Origin: JAGTVG01 sp964389805
Lineage (GTDB): Bacteria > Bacteroidota > Bacteroidia > Cytophagales > Cyclobacteriaceae
Assembly: GCA_964389805.1 (NCBI GenBank)
Contig: CAYMFU010000137.1
Coordinates: 1-5,686 of the forward strand
DNA: 5,686 nucleotides
Direction: 5' to 3'
Under the pieces are notes generated by a model. It did no database searches. It saw only the letters and a list, made by a program, of their open reading frames with translations, and had not been told where the DNA came from. Positions 1 through 5,686 of this stretch are shown here, piece by piece. Position 1 is the stretch's first letter, and the number at the start of each line of letters is the position of its first letter. The position numbers and the translations under genes were made by a program.

Positions 1-1
1 A

Positions 2-880
2 AAAGCTCTGGGTATGGTGACTGATGCCACCTGGTCAGATTTTGATCTGGATGGAGACCTGGATCTAATTGTTGTAGGGGAATGGATGCCGGTAACGATG
101 CTTAAAAACGAAGGGGGAGAGTTTAAGAAAGTTGATAATGCAAATAATGGACTGAATTATTCCTCCGGATGGTGGTGGTGTGTAGAATCAATGGACATAG
201 ACAATGATGGCGATCCCGATTATGTGCTTGGAAATATTGGCCATAACTATAAATTTAAGGCATCAGAACAAGCACCACTGGAAGTATATATCAATGACTT
301 TAATGATAATGGCAAAGATGATTTTGTGATCGGATATCATCAGGATGGTAGAATATTTCCCACGGTTGACAGAACCCGGACCTTAAAATTAAACCGTTAT
401 TTAAAAAGCAGGATGCCTTCAAATGATTATTATGCCTTGCTCACATTGGAAGATATTTATGGAAAAGAAAAATTACAATCGGCTGTTAATAAGAAAATCT
501 ATACCCATTCCTCAGGTATCCTGGAAAATAAAGGTAATGGAATTTTTGAATTTAAGACGTTTGACCAACAGGCTCAAATATCCGTTACAAATTCTATCAT
601 TATTGAAGATTTTAACCGGGATGGATTTTCAGATCTTATTTTAGCTGGAAATATGTACTTATTAGAGGCCGAAACAATACGTATGGATGCTGGTATTGGT
701 ATCTTAATGTTAAATGATAAGGCCGGAAGTTTTAAGAATGTTCCATTTCAGAAAAGTGGATTATATCTGGATGGCGATATACGTGATCTGAAGGTCCTGA
801 AAACGGCTGGAGATCCTTTAATAATTTGTTCAAAAAACAATGATTTTATAGAGTTAATTAAGTATTCATATATCCCATGA
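2..880 (+). CDS. FG-GAP/VCBS-repeat protein, C-terminal part (5' end outside the window)
   Basis: The reading frame is open from the first complete codon (position 2) to a TGA at 878-880, giving about 292 residues with the N-terminus missing. The first internal ATG at 14 is probably not the start, because codons before it (K-A-L-G) are open and a repeat begins right after it. Four Asp-rich loops of the calcium-binding DxDxDG type are visible: DFDLDGDLD (38-64), DIDNDGDPD (194-220), DFNDNGKDD (296-322) and DFNRDGFSD (608-634), each followed by a hydrophobic strand. The SGWWW segment followed by a loop and GNIGHN, and the region around NDYYALLTLEDIYG, resemble the large Bacteroidota FG-GAP/CRTAC1-like proteins often found beside susCD genes; this is from memory of the family. 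Such proteins fold as beta-propellers and are usually exported. Ligand and role are unknown. No catalytic motif is visible. The family call is fairly firm, the function is not. Confidence 0.85.
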   Translation, partial: KALGMVTDATWSDFDLDGDLDLIVVGEWMPVTMLKNEGGEFKKVDNANNGLNYSSGWWWCVESMDIDNDGDPDYVLGNIGHNYKFKASEQAPLEVYINDFNDNGKDDFVIGYHQDGRIFPTVDRTRTLKLNRYLKSRMPSNDYYALLTLEDIYGKEKLQSAVNKKIYTHSSGILENKGNGIFEFKTFDQQAQISVTNSIIIEDFNRDGFSDLILAGNMYLLEAETIRMDAGIGILMLNDKAGSFKNVPFQKSGLYLDGDIRDLKVLKTAGDPLIICSKNNDFIELIKYSYIP

Positions 881-1126
881 AAAGGGGCTTCAAGCTTGTT
901 GCTTTTTGTATATTCTTATACCTCAGAATTGAACTTTTCTTAGATTCACCTCTTTACAAATAATTTCTATTCAATAAATTTTTTTTAGTAGTATGACATT
1001 TCGGATATCTGACCATAACCATTATCGTAATTCTATTTTTTATCCTTTAAATCGTTTATTGTAATTGATTTCATCAGATCAAACAAAAAAGAGTGACAGT
1101 TAAATTAAAGAATAAGAGTTAACCCG

Positions 1127-1148
1127 GGAAATTTCATAAAGAAATTCC
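1127..1148. repeat. Bulged inverted repeat (8 bp, 5-base loop)
   Basis: GGAA (1127-1130) and TTTC (1132-1135) pair with GAAA (1141-1144) and TTCC (1145-1148), with A1131 bulged and ATAAA as the loop. It lies just after a CCCGGG palindrome (1123-1128), the only GC-rich patch in this region. It could be a protein-binding site or an RNA hairpin. No T-run follows it, so it does not look like an intrinsic terminator. In AT-rich DNA such a repeat can arise by chance. Confidence 0.35.
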
Positions 1149-1194
1149 AAAATTAAACCACTGAAATCCATATTTATTTTTACAACGAAATGAA

Positions 1195-1223
1195 CAATAT
1201 ATTGAGAATATAGCAATATATTT
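1195..1223. repeat. CAATATATTG palindrome with a near-copy 19 bases downstream
   Basis: Positions 1195-1204 form a perfect 10-bp palindrome (CAATATATTG). Its first nine bases recur at 1214-1222, and a shortened version, CAATATTTT, is at 1262-1270. The 19-base spacing is nearly two helical turns, which would suit a dimeric regulator bound to one face of the DNA. The repeats lie 50-80 bases upstream of the candidate -33 element. The repeats are directly visible, but an operator role is inference, and the low sequence complexity makes chance a real alternative. Confidence 0.4.
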
Positions 1224-1272
1224 ATATTTTAAATGTCATGAAGACAATTATAGAAACTTTGCAATATTTTTA

Positions 1273-1304
1273 TTTGATTATTAAAAAATAAAAAATTACC
1301 TTGA
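1273..1304 (+). promoter_or_regulatory. Candidate Bacteroidota-type promoter for susCD
   Basis: The Bacteroidota housekeeping consensus is TTTG at -33 and TAnnTTTG at -7, about 20 bases apart. Here TTTG at 1273-1276 is followed after 20 bases by TACCTTGA at 1297-1304, which keeps the TA and two of the T residues but misses the final T-G. Transcription would start near 1310, leaving an untranslated leader of about 200 bases before the susC ATG. The match is imperfect, and no better-spaced pair was found nearer the gene. A promoter read by an alternative (ECF) sigma factor would not be recognised by this test. Confidence 0.25.
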
Positions 1305-1388
1305 AAATGCTAAAAACCTAAAATTTAATTTTTTTAATAATTGGAATTAACTAATACCAAAATAAAATAATTTTTTACTAAAAACTAA

Positions 1389-1442
1389 ATGCCTATGATG
1401 AACAAAATTATCTTGATTACTCAACACAAGAACTTTATTTAA
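1389..1442 (+). CDS. Possible 17-codon upstream ORF in the susC leader
   Basis: An ATG at 1389 opens a frame of 17 codons (MPMMNKIILITQHKNFI) ending in TAA at 1440-1442. Further in-frame ATGs are at 1395 and 1398. The stop falls at the end of the left arm of the 10-bp inverted repeat at 1431-1459, so a ribosome finishing this peptide would cover that arm. It has no visible ribosome-binding site and no run of a single amino acid as in classical attenuator peptides. Its ATGATG followed by AAAATTA resembles the start of susC. It may simply be a chance ORF. Translation is unproven. Confidence 0.15.
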   Translation: MPMMNKIILITQHKNFI

Positions 1443-1465
1443 AACAGACAAATAAAGTTTGTTCA
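1399..1465 (+). promoter_or_regulatory. Possible structured mRNA leader centred on a 10-bp hairpin
   Basis: AACTTTATTT (1431-1440) is perfectly complementary to AAATAAAGTT (1450-1459) across a 9-base loop. TGAACA (1399-1404) is complementary to TGTTCA (1460-1465), directly next to the right arm. CTTG (1412-1415) can pair with CAAG (1427-1430), directly next to the left arm. Together these could form a three-way-junction-like fold ending 48 bases before the susC ATG. The 10-bp repeat is directly visible; the composite fold is inference, and its outer helices are short. As DNA, the same repeat could be an operator. Confidence 0.35.
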
Positions 1466-1473
1466 ATTCATTT

Positions 1474-1492
1474 CAATTAAGAAATTTAATTG
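1474..1492 (+). repeat. 7-bp inverted repeat just upstream of the susC start
   Basis: CAATTAA (1474-1480) is perfectly complementary to TTAATTG (1486-1492), with a GAAAT loop. It ends 21 bases before the ATG at 1514, where a ribosome would bind. The sequence TTCAATT at 1472-1478, which overlaps its left arm, is also present ten bases earlier at 1462-1468. A hairpin here could modulate translation, but an all-A/T stem with single C-G ends is weak. The repeat contains the TTG at 1490, another reason to doubt that TTG as a start codon. Confidence 0.35.
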
Positions 1493-1513
1493 TTTAATCT
1501 CAACACAAAAATT

Positions 1514-4500
1514 ATGATGTTAAAATTACTAAACAGGCTAATCCTGCTTTCAAGACCACCGGTAATGGCTTTAAGTCTATTACTGGTTGTTTTATTAGCA
1601 GTGAATGCTTATGCTCAAATTACTGTAAAAGGAACGGTAACAGATAGCGAATCATATTCCGGCTTACCCGGTGTGAATGTTGTTATCAGTGGGACTGCGA
1701 CTGGTACGATTACCGACGTTGATGGTAATTATACCCTGGAAGTTCCGAATGGTGAAGCTGTTCTGGTATTCAGCTCTGTTGGATATTCTACTTTTGAGAC
1801 AAGGGTAGGATCCAGAAATGTAGTTGATGTTCCGATGATTGCTGAAACCACAGCACTTGATGAGATAGTTGTGGTAGGATATGGTACACAACAAAAGGTA
1901 ACAGTTACCGGTGCTGTTGTGGATGTAAAAGGGGCGGAATTGGTGAAATCTCCAGCCGTTGATATGACCAACTCACTGGCAGGACGTATGGCCGGTGTTC
2001 AGGTCGTACAAAGTGATGCTGAACCTGGTCTGGATGCTGCTGAAATAAGGATCCGGGGTAGTAATACCATGGGAGATACCAGACCTTTGATCGTTATTGA
2101 TGGTATTCCTGACAGAGATGGTGGATTCGGAAGGTTAAATCCACAGGATATCGAGTCCATTTCAGTTTTGAAGGATGCATCAGCTGCTATATATGGTGCA
2201 CGAGCTGCTAATGGAGCCATCATAGTCACAACCAAAAGAGGTACCTCTGGCAAACCAACCGTTAATTTTGATTTTAATTATGGATGGGCACAGCCCGTTG
2301 TAATTCCTGAGATGTCAAATGCTGTCGAATATGGTAACATGATCAACGAACAGCCTATTTACAATTCCATTCCGGTAAACGAATGGGGCACTGCATGGGA
2401 AAGTATACAGCAGACAGGAGTTTATCAATCACCGACACCTGGAATTACTTCCCTGAGTGCAACATATTCTCCAGAGGATATGGCGCAATTTGCAGATGGT
2501 TCTGATCCCTGGGGACATCCGGATACAGACTGGTTTGGAGATGCTTTTCAAACATGGGCTCCCCAACAAAGGTATGATGTGCAATTATCCGGAGGCGCAC
2601 AGAAAGTTCGATATTTTGCTTCAGTTGGTTACTTGAATCAGGATTCTTACTATAACAATTCTGCAACCTTTTACAAGCAATATTCAGCGAGGATGAACCT
2701 GGATGCGGATATTAGTGACTATTTTAAGATTAGTCTTGGTTTGCTGGGAAGACGTGAAGACAGGAACTTTGCCACACAGGGCAGACAAGCCATCTTCCGC
2801 ATGTTGATGCGTGGACGTCCAACAGAACCTGAAATCTGGCCAACAGGCGAACCTGGCCCAGATATTGAAAACGGACAGAACCCGATTGTGGTTACTACAA
2901 ATCAAACAGGATATGATCGCCAGCCAGATGATTATTTCCAGAGTAATGGAAAAATCACCATCACCCAACCCTGGGTAGATGGATTGAGTCTTGAATTAAG
3001 TGGGGCCGTTGATTATCGTTCCGGTTCCAGGAAATTATGGCAAGTACCCTGGGAATTGTATTATATGGTTGGTCGAAATCCGGATAATACCGGAATACTG
3101 GAACCATCTGTACGGTCGAGTTATTCAGACCCGCGATTACAACAGGAATATGAAAATGTTTTGAATACCAACCTTACTGCCATTTTAACCTACGATCATA
3201 CTTTTGGCGATCACAGGGTGAATGCCTTATTGGGTGTTACCAAGGAACAGTTTTCAGGAAATGATTTCCTGTCCTACAGGAGAAATTATATTTCCGGAGC
3301 GGTTGACCAACTTTTTGCCGGTGGTGCAGATCTGCAAAATACCGGTGGTAGTGCTTATGAAAGGGCCCGTTTAGGATACTATGGAAGAGCTCAGTATGAC
3401 TACAAACAGAAATACCTTGTAGAGTTTATTTTCAGATATGATGGTTCTTACATCTTCCCTGAAAATGATAGATTTGGATTCTTCCCTGGTATATTGGCCG
3501 GTTGGAACATCTCCAATGAGAATTTCTTCGATGTAAGCTGGATTGACTACTTGAAGGTAAGAGCTTCCTATGGTACTATGGGTAATGATGTGGTTGTATT
3601 TGATGGTGATTTGCAGGAATATGCTTTCCTTTCCACATATGATTTTGGGGAATATCCTATCAATAATGCTGTTCAAACTACACTGGTTGAAACAGTTCTG
3701 GCTAACCCGAATTTTACCTGGGAGGTAGCCAAGAATTTTAACGTAGGACTGGATGCTACATTCTTTAACAACAGCCTGGATATGACTCTGGAATATTTTA
3801 TGAACAAAAGAACGAATATTCTGATACAGGAGACAGGATCAACACCGGCATCATCCGGTATTGCGGATCTTTTACCTCCGGTTAATGGTGGCCAGGTTGA
3901 CAATTCAGGATTTGAATTCAGTTTACTGTATAGCAATAATAAATCAGCTGTTCGCTGGAATGTTGGAGTCAACGGAGGATATGCCAAGAACAAAGTAATC
4001 TACATGGATGAAATACCCGGAAGACCGGATTATCAGTGGCAAGAGGGGAAACCTATCGACGCATACCTGGTATATCAATCTGATGGCGTATTCAAAGATC
4101 TGGAAGAGATCGCTGCAAATCAAGTGGATTACAGTGGCGTGACTTCTGAACTCAAACCTGGTGATATGAAATTTCAGGACGTGGATGGAAATGGGATTAT
4201 TGATGGAGATGACCAGGTACGAATTGACAATAGCATAGATCCAACCTGGAACTATGGAGCTACTTTTAACCTGTCCTGGAAAGGATTTGATTTCTCCTTG
4301 TTGTTACAAGGTGCTTCTGGTAATATGCTAAGGATCTATACTGAATCCGGTGATATCGGGAATTATCTAAAGTATACACACGATAACAGATGGACAATAG
4401 ATAATCCAAGTAGTGAACATCCACGAATTGCAAGCCGGGGTAATACTTATTATACCGATGGCGGATATGGAGATAATACGTATTATTTATTTGATATGAA

Positions 4501-4708
4501 TTATCTTCGTTTGAAAAACCTGGAGTTAGGTTACAGCATCCCTATGGGTAACCAAAATGTAATACAAAGGGCCAGGGTATATCTCAGAGGATTCAATGTA
4601 GCTACTATTGCTTCGCAGAAGGTCTATGATCCTGAAAGCGACAATTCGGCAGGTACATATTATCCACAGGCCAGAATTATTAGTTTAGGTGCTAGTCTAA
4701 CATTCTAA
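1514..4708 (+). CDS. susC: SusC/RagA-family TonB-linked outer-membrane transporter
   Basis: This encodes the outer-membrane barrel that imports substrate delivered by its SusD partner, powered by TonB-ExbBD. From ATG 1514 it is 1064 residues, a normal SusC length. A signal peptide with Lys/Arg then a Leu/Val-rich core ends at A-Y-A before Gln35. Residues 35-115 form a carboxypeptidase-regulatory-like domain (KGTV, GYST), followed by the Ton-box-like LDEIVVVGYGTQ (115-126). The plug follows and ends in the SusC signature, ISVLKDASAAIYGARAANG within residues 216-243. The beta-barrel runs to a C-terminal Phe, as outer-membrane barrels require. A DVDGNGIIDGDD loop (889-900) is common in the family. 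The frame also opens at TTG 1490, but ATG 1514 or 1517 gives a better signal peptide. The susD gene starts 12 bp after the stop. There is no extra N-terminal signalling (FecR/STN-interacting) domain, so sigma/anti-sigma control through this protein is not indicated. The substrate is unknown. Confidence 0.96.
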   Translation: MMLKLLNRLILLSRPPVMALSLLLVVLLAVNAYAQITVKGTVTDSESYSGLPGVNVVISGTATGTITDVDGNYTLEVPNGEAVLVFSSVGYSTFETRVGSRNVVDVPMIAETTALDEIVVVGYGTQQKVTVTGAVVDVKGAELVKSPAVDMTNSLAGRMAGVQVVQSDAEPGLDAAEIRIRGSNTMGDTRPLIVIDGIPDRDGGFGRLNPQDIESISVLKDASAAIYGARAANGAIIVTTKRGTSGKPTVNFDFNYGWAQPVVIPEMSNAVEYGNMINEQPIYNSIPVNEWGTAWESIQQTGVYQSPTPGITSLSATYSPEDMAQFADGSDPWGHPDTDWFGDAFQTWAPQQRYDVQLSGGAQKVRYFASVGYLNQDSYYNNSATFYKQYSARMNLDADISDYFKISLGLLGRREDRNFATQGRQAIFRMLMRGRPTEPEIWPTGEPGPDIENGQNPIVVTTNQTGYDRQPDDYFQSNGKITITQPWVDGLSLELSGAVDYRSGSRKLWQVPWELYYMVGRNPDNTGILEPSVRSSYSDPRLQQEYENVLNTNLTAILTYDHTFGDHRVNALLGVTKEQFSGNDFLSYRRNYISGAVDQLFAGGADLQNTGGSAYERARLGYYGRAQYDYKQKYLVEFIFRYDGSYIFPENDRFGFFPGILAGWNISNENFFDVSWIDYLKVRASYGTMGNDVVVFDGDLQEYAFLSTYDFGEYPINNAVQTTLVETVLANPNFTWEVAKNFNVGLDATFFNNSLDMTLEYFMNKRTNILIQETGSTPASSGIADLLPPVNGGQVDNSGFEFSLLYSNNKSAVRWNVGVNGGYAKNKVIYMDEIPGRPDYQWQEGKPIDAYLVYQSDGVFKDLEEIAANQVDYSGVTSELKPGDMKFQDVDGNGIIDGDDQVRIDNSIDPTWNYGATFNLSWKGFDFSLLLQGASGNMLRIYTESGDIGNYLKYTHDNRWTIDNPSSEHPRIASRGNTYYTDGGYGDNTYYLFDMNYLRLKNLELGYSIPMGNQNVIQRARVYLRGFNVATIASQKVYDPESDNSAGTYYPQARIISLGASLTF

Positions 4709-4720
4709 AAATATATACTT

Positions 4721-5686
4721 ATGAAAAGAAAATTAATTATACTGGGAATATTTTTAGTATCGGTATTGGTTCATGTCTCGTGTAATAAGGACTTCCTGAA
4801 TACCAATCCACTGGATAAGGTTGCAAGTAGTGCGACATGGGCAGATGGGCCATTATCTGAAGCTTTTATATACAATATATATTCATACTTGTATTATGCA
4901 GGATTTCATGAGGAGGTGCTGGCATCTTTAAGCGATGAAGCCATGTTTGCTCATGGAAGGGATTTCAAGCTCACTACGGAAGGTACTGAAACGCCATCAA
5001 ATATGGGGTGGTTCAATGATACCTTCCGCTGGGGTAATATGTGGGAAGCCATCCGGCAGTGCAATGTGGCACTTCAGGAACTTCCGGAATCCACATTTGA
5101 TGATGACGATCTTCGGAATCGCCTGATTGGTGAGTCATATTTCATGCGTGCCTATTATTATCATCAATTGTTAAGACACTGGGGTGGTATTCCAATCATC
5201 GATGCCCCTTATGGTCTGGATGATGATTACAGTATTGCACGGAATTCATTTGCTGATTGTATTGATTTCATCGTAGCTGATCTTGATGAAGCAGCCAGCA
5301 GGCTGAATGGTGTGGATGAAACACCCGGTCGGGCAACGCGTGTTGCAGCACTGGCTCTTAAATCAAGAGTTTTATTATATGCAGCCAGTGATCTGCACGA
5401 TGCAACTACAGCGCAGGCCAATTCTTCCCTGCTTGCTGGTTATGGCGATATAGATTTGATTGCTTACACTGGTGGAAGCCAGGATGCTCGATGGCAGGCT
5501 GCAAGATCTGCTGCTGAAGCTGCCTTGGCCGAAGCTACAGGATGGAAATTGGATTTAACAGCCCCTGTAAGCCCTGAGGAGGGAAAAGCAAATTATGTTT
5601 CTCTGTATACCGGCGGACAAAGTGCTGTAGGTGATGCTGGGGCAGCGGTTGAATTGTTGTTCCAAAGGACACATACAGCTCAGTAT
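4721..5686 (+). CDS. susD: SusD/RagB-family surface lipoprotein, 3' end outside the window
   Basis: This ORF stays open to the last base (322 codons); family members are usually about 450-650 residues, so roughly the second half is missing. The N-terminus is a lipoprotein signal: MKRK, a hydrophobic core, then HVSC with the lipidated Cys21, followed by NKDFLNTNPLD. Acidic or charged residues right after the Cys, and the DFL..P pattern, are typical of SusD proteins exported to the cell surface. Family-typical helical (TPR-like) segments are MWEAIRQCNVALQELP (about 107-122), GESYFMRAYYYHQLLRHWGG (137-156), followed by IP, and RVAALALKSRVLLYAASDLH (207-226). Residues near 275-290 (AARSAAEAALAEA) form another amphipathic helix. 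By family knowledge it binds the substrate and closes like a lid on SusC. It begins 12 bp after susC and is almost certainly co-transcribed with it. The substrate cannot be read from this half. Confidence 0.95.
   Translation, partial: MKRKLIILGIFLVSVLVHVSCNKDFLNTNPLDKVASSATWADGPLSEAFIYNIYSYLYYAGFHEEVLASLSDEAMFAHGRDFKLTTEGTETPSNMGWFNDTFRWGNMWEAIRQCNVALQELPESTFDDDDLRNRLIGESYFMRAYYYHQLLRHWGGIPIIDAPYGLDDDYSIARNSFADCIDFIVADLDEAASRLNGVDETPGRATRVAALALKSRVLLYAASDLHDATTAQANSSLLAGYGDIDLIAYTGGSQDARWQAARSAAEAALAEATGWKLDLTAPVSPEEGKANYVSLYTGGQSAVGDAGAAVELLFQRTHTAQY

Larger units (their letters stand above)
881..1513. other. Long AT-rich intergenic region upstream of susC
   Basis: These 633 bases separate the FG-GAP gene from susC and are much richer in A and T than the flanking genes. 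I find no ORF of normal size on either strand. The region holds a poor candidate promoter (1273-1304), a 10-bp palindrome with a near-copy 19 bases on (1195-1223), a bulged inverted repeat (1127-1148), a 10-bp inverted repeat (1431-1459), a 7-bp inverted repeat (1474-1492) and a 17-codon ORF (1389-1442). The part from 909 to about 1120 shows only A/T tracts, including an eight-T run at 979-986 without a good preceding hairpin. The length suggests that susCD has its own promoter and is not simply read through from the FG-GAP gene. Confidence 0.8.

Noticed and set aside
423..644. A 73-codon plus-strand frame within the FG-GAP gene.
   Set aside because: It is out of frame with the well-supported FG-GAP repeats and has no features of its own.
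880..908. Possible intrinsic terminator after the FG-GAP gene: AAAAG (880-884) can pair with CTTTT (902-906), or AAGC (892-895) with GCTT (901-904), followed by T residues.
   Set aside because: The stems are only 4-5 bp, the T-run is short and interrupted by G, and the two pairings exclude each other. Too weak to call a terminator.
957..986. An A/T-rich segment ending in eight T residues (979-986), resembling a terminator tail.
   Set aside because: No GC-containing hairpin precedes the T-run; only loose A/T pairing is possible.
1664..3993. Several minus-strand frames of about 76-106 codons opposite susC.
   Set aside because: They are shadows of the well-supported susC frame, with no recognisable domains and no start context. 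No evidence of antisense genes.
4178..4213. The DVDGNGIIDGDD loop in SusC looks like a dockerin or EF-hand calcium site and might suggest a fused domain.
   Set aside because: This Asp-rich loop before a PTWNYG-like segment is a common feature of SusC barrels and lies inside the barrel domain, so it is not a fusion or a novelty.
4935..5126. A 63-codon plus-strand frame inside the susD region, and a 64-codon minus-strand frame at 5227-5421.
   Set aside because: Both overlap the long susD frame, which has a lipoprotein signal and family motifs, so these are out-of-frame shadows.
1..5686. CRISPR arrays, tRNA or rRNA genes, insertion sequences, attachment sites.
   Set aside because: No regularly spaced repeats, cloverleaf-forming segments, transposase frames or terminal inverted repeats with target duplications were seen on either strand.

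Overview
The window looks like a piece of a Bacteroidota (Bacteroidetes) chromosome. The evidence is a SusC-type TonB-dependent transporter followed 12 bp later by a SusD-type surface lipoprotein, a pairing characteristic of this phylum. The intergenic DNA is very AT-rich, there is no Shine-Dalgarno purine tract before susC or susD, and an FG-GAP/VCBS-repeat protein of a type common in environmental Bacteroidota lies next door. The genus cannot be told from the sequence. All genes are on the + strand.

Layout: (1) positions 2-880 hold the C-terminal part of an FG-GAP/VCBS-repeat protein whose beginning lies outside the window. (2) Positions 881-1513 are a long, AT-rich intergenic region with no convincing gene. 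It contains a weak candidate promoter, a palindrome with a repeated half, and several inverted repeats. The last ~115 bases before susC can be drawn as a structured leader with a 17-codon upstream ORF inside it. (3) Positions 1514-4708 hold a complete susC-like gene (1064 aa; ATG start preferred over a TTG 24 bases upstream). (4) Positions 4721-5686 hold the first 322 codons of a susD-like lipoprotein gene, open to the window edge.

How they work together: by family knowledge, SusD is a substrate-binding lipoprotein lid over the SusC outer-membrane barrel. The pair captures glycans or other oligomers and imports them using TonB energy. The FG-GAP protein is probably a secreted or surface beta-propeller protein and may belong to the same or a preceding susCD module. 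No glycoside hydrolase, sulfatase, peptidase, sigma/anti-sigma pair or hybrid sensor is visible, so the substrate cannot be assigned. The coding content is ordinary for the phylum. I see no clearly novel system; the least explained part is the leader region upstream of susC.
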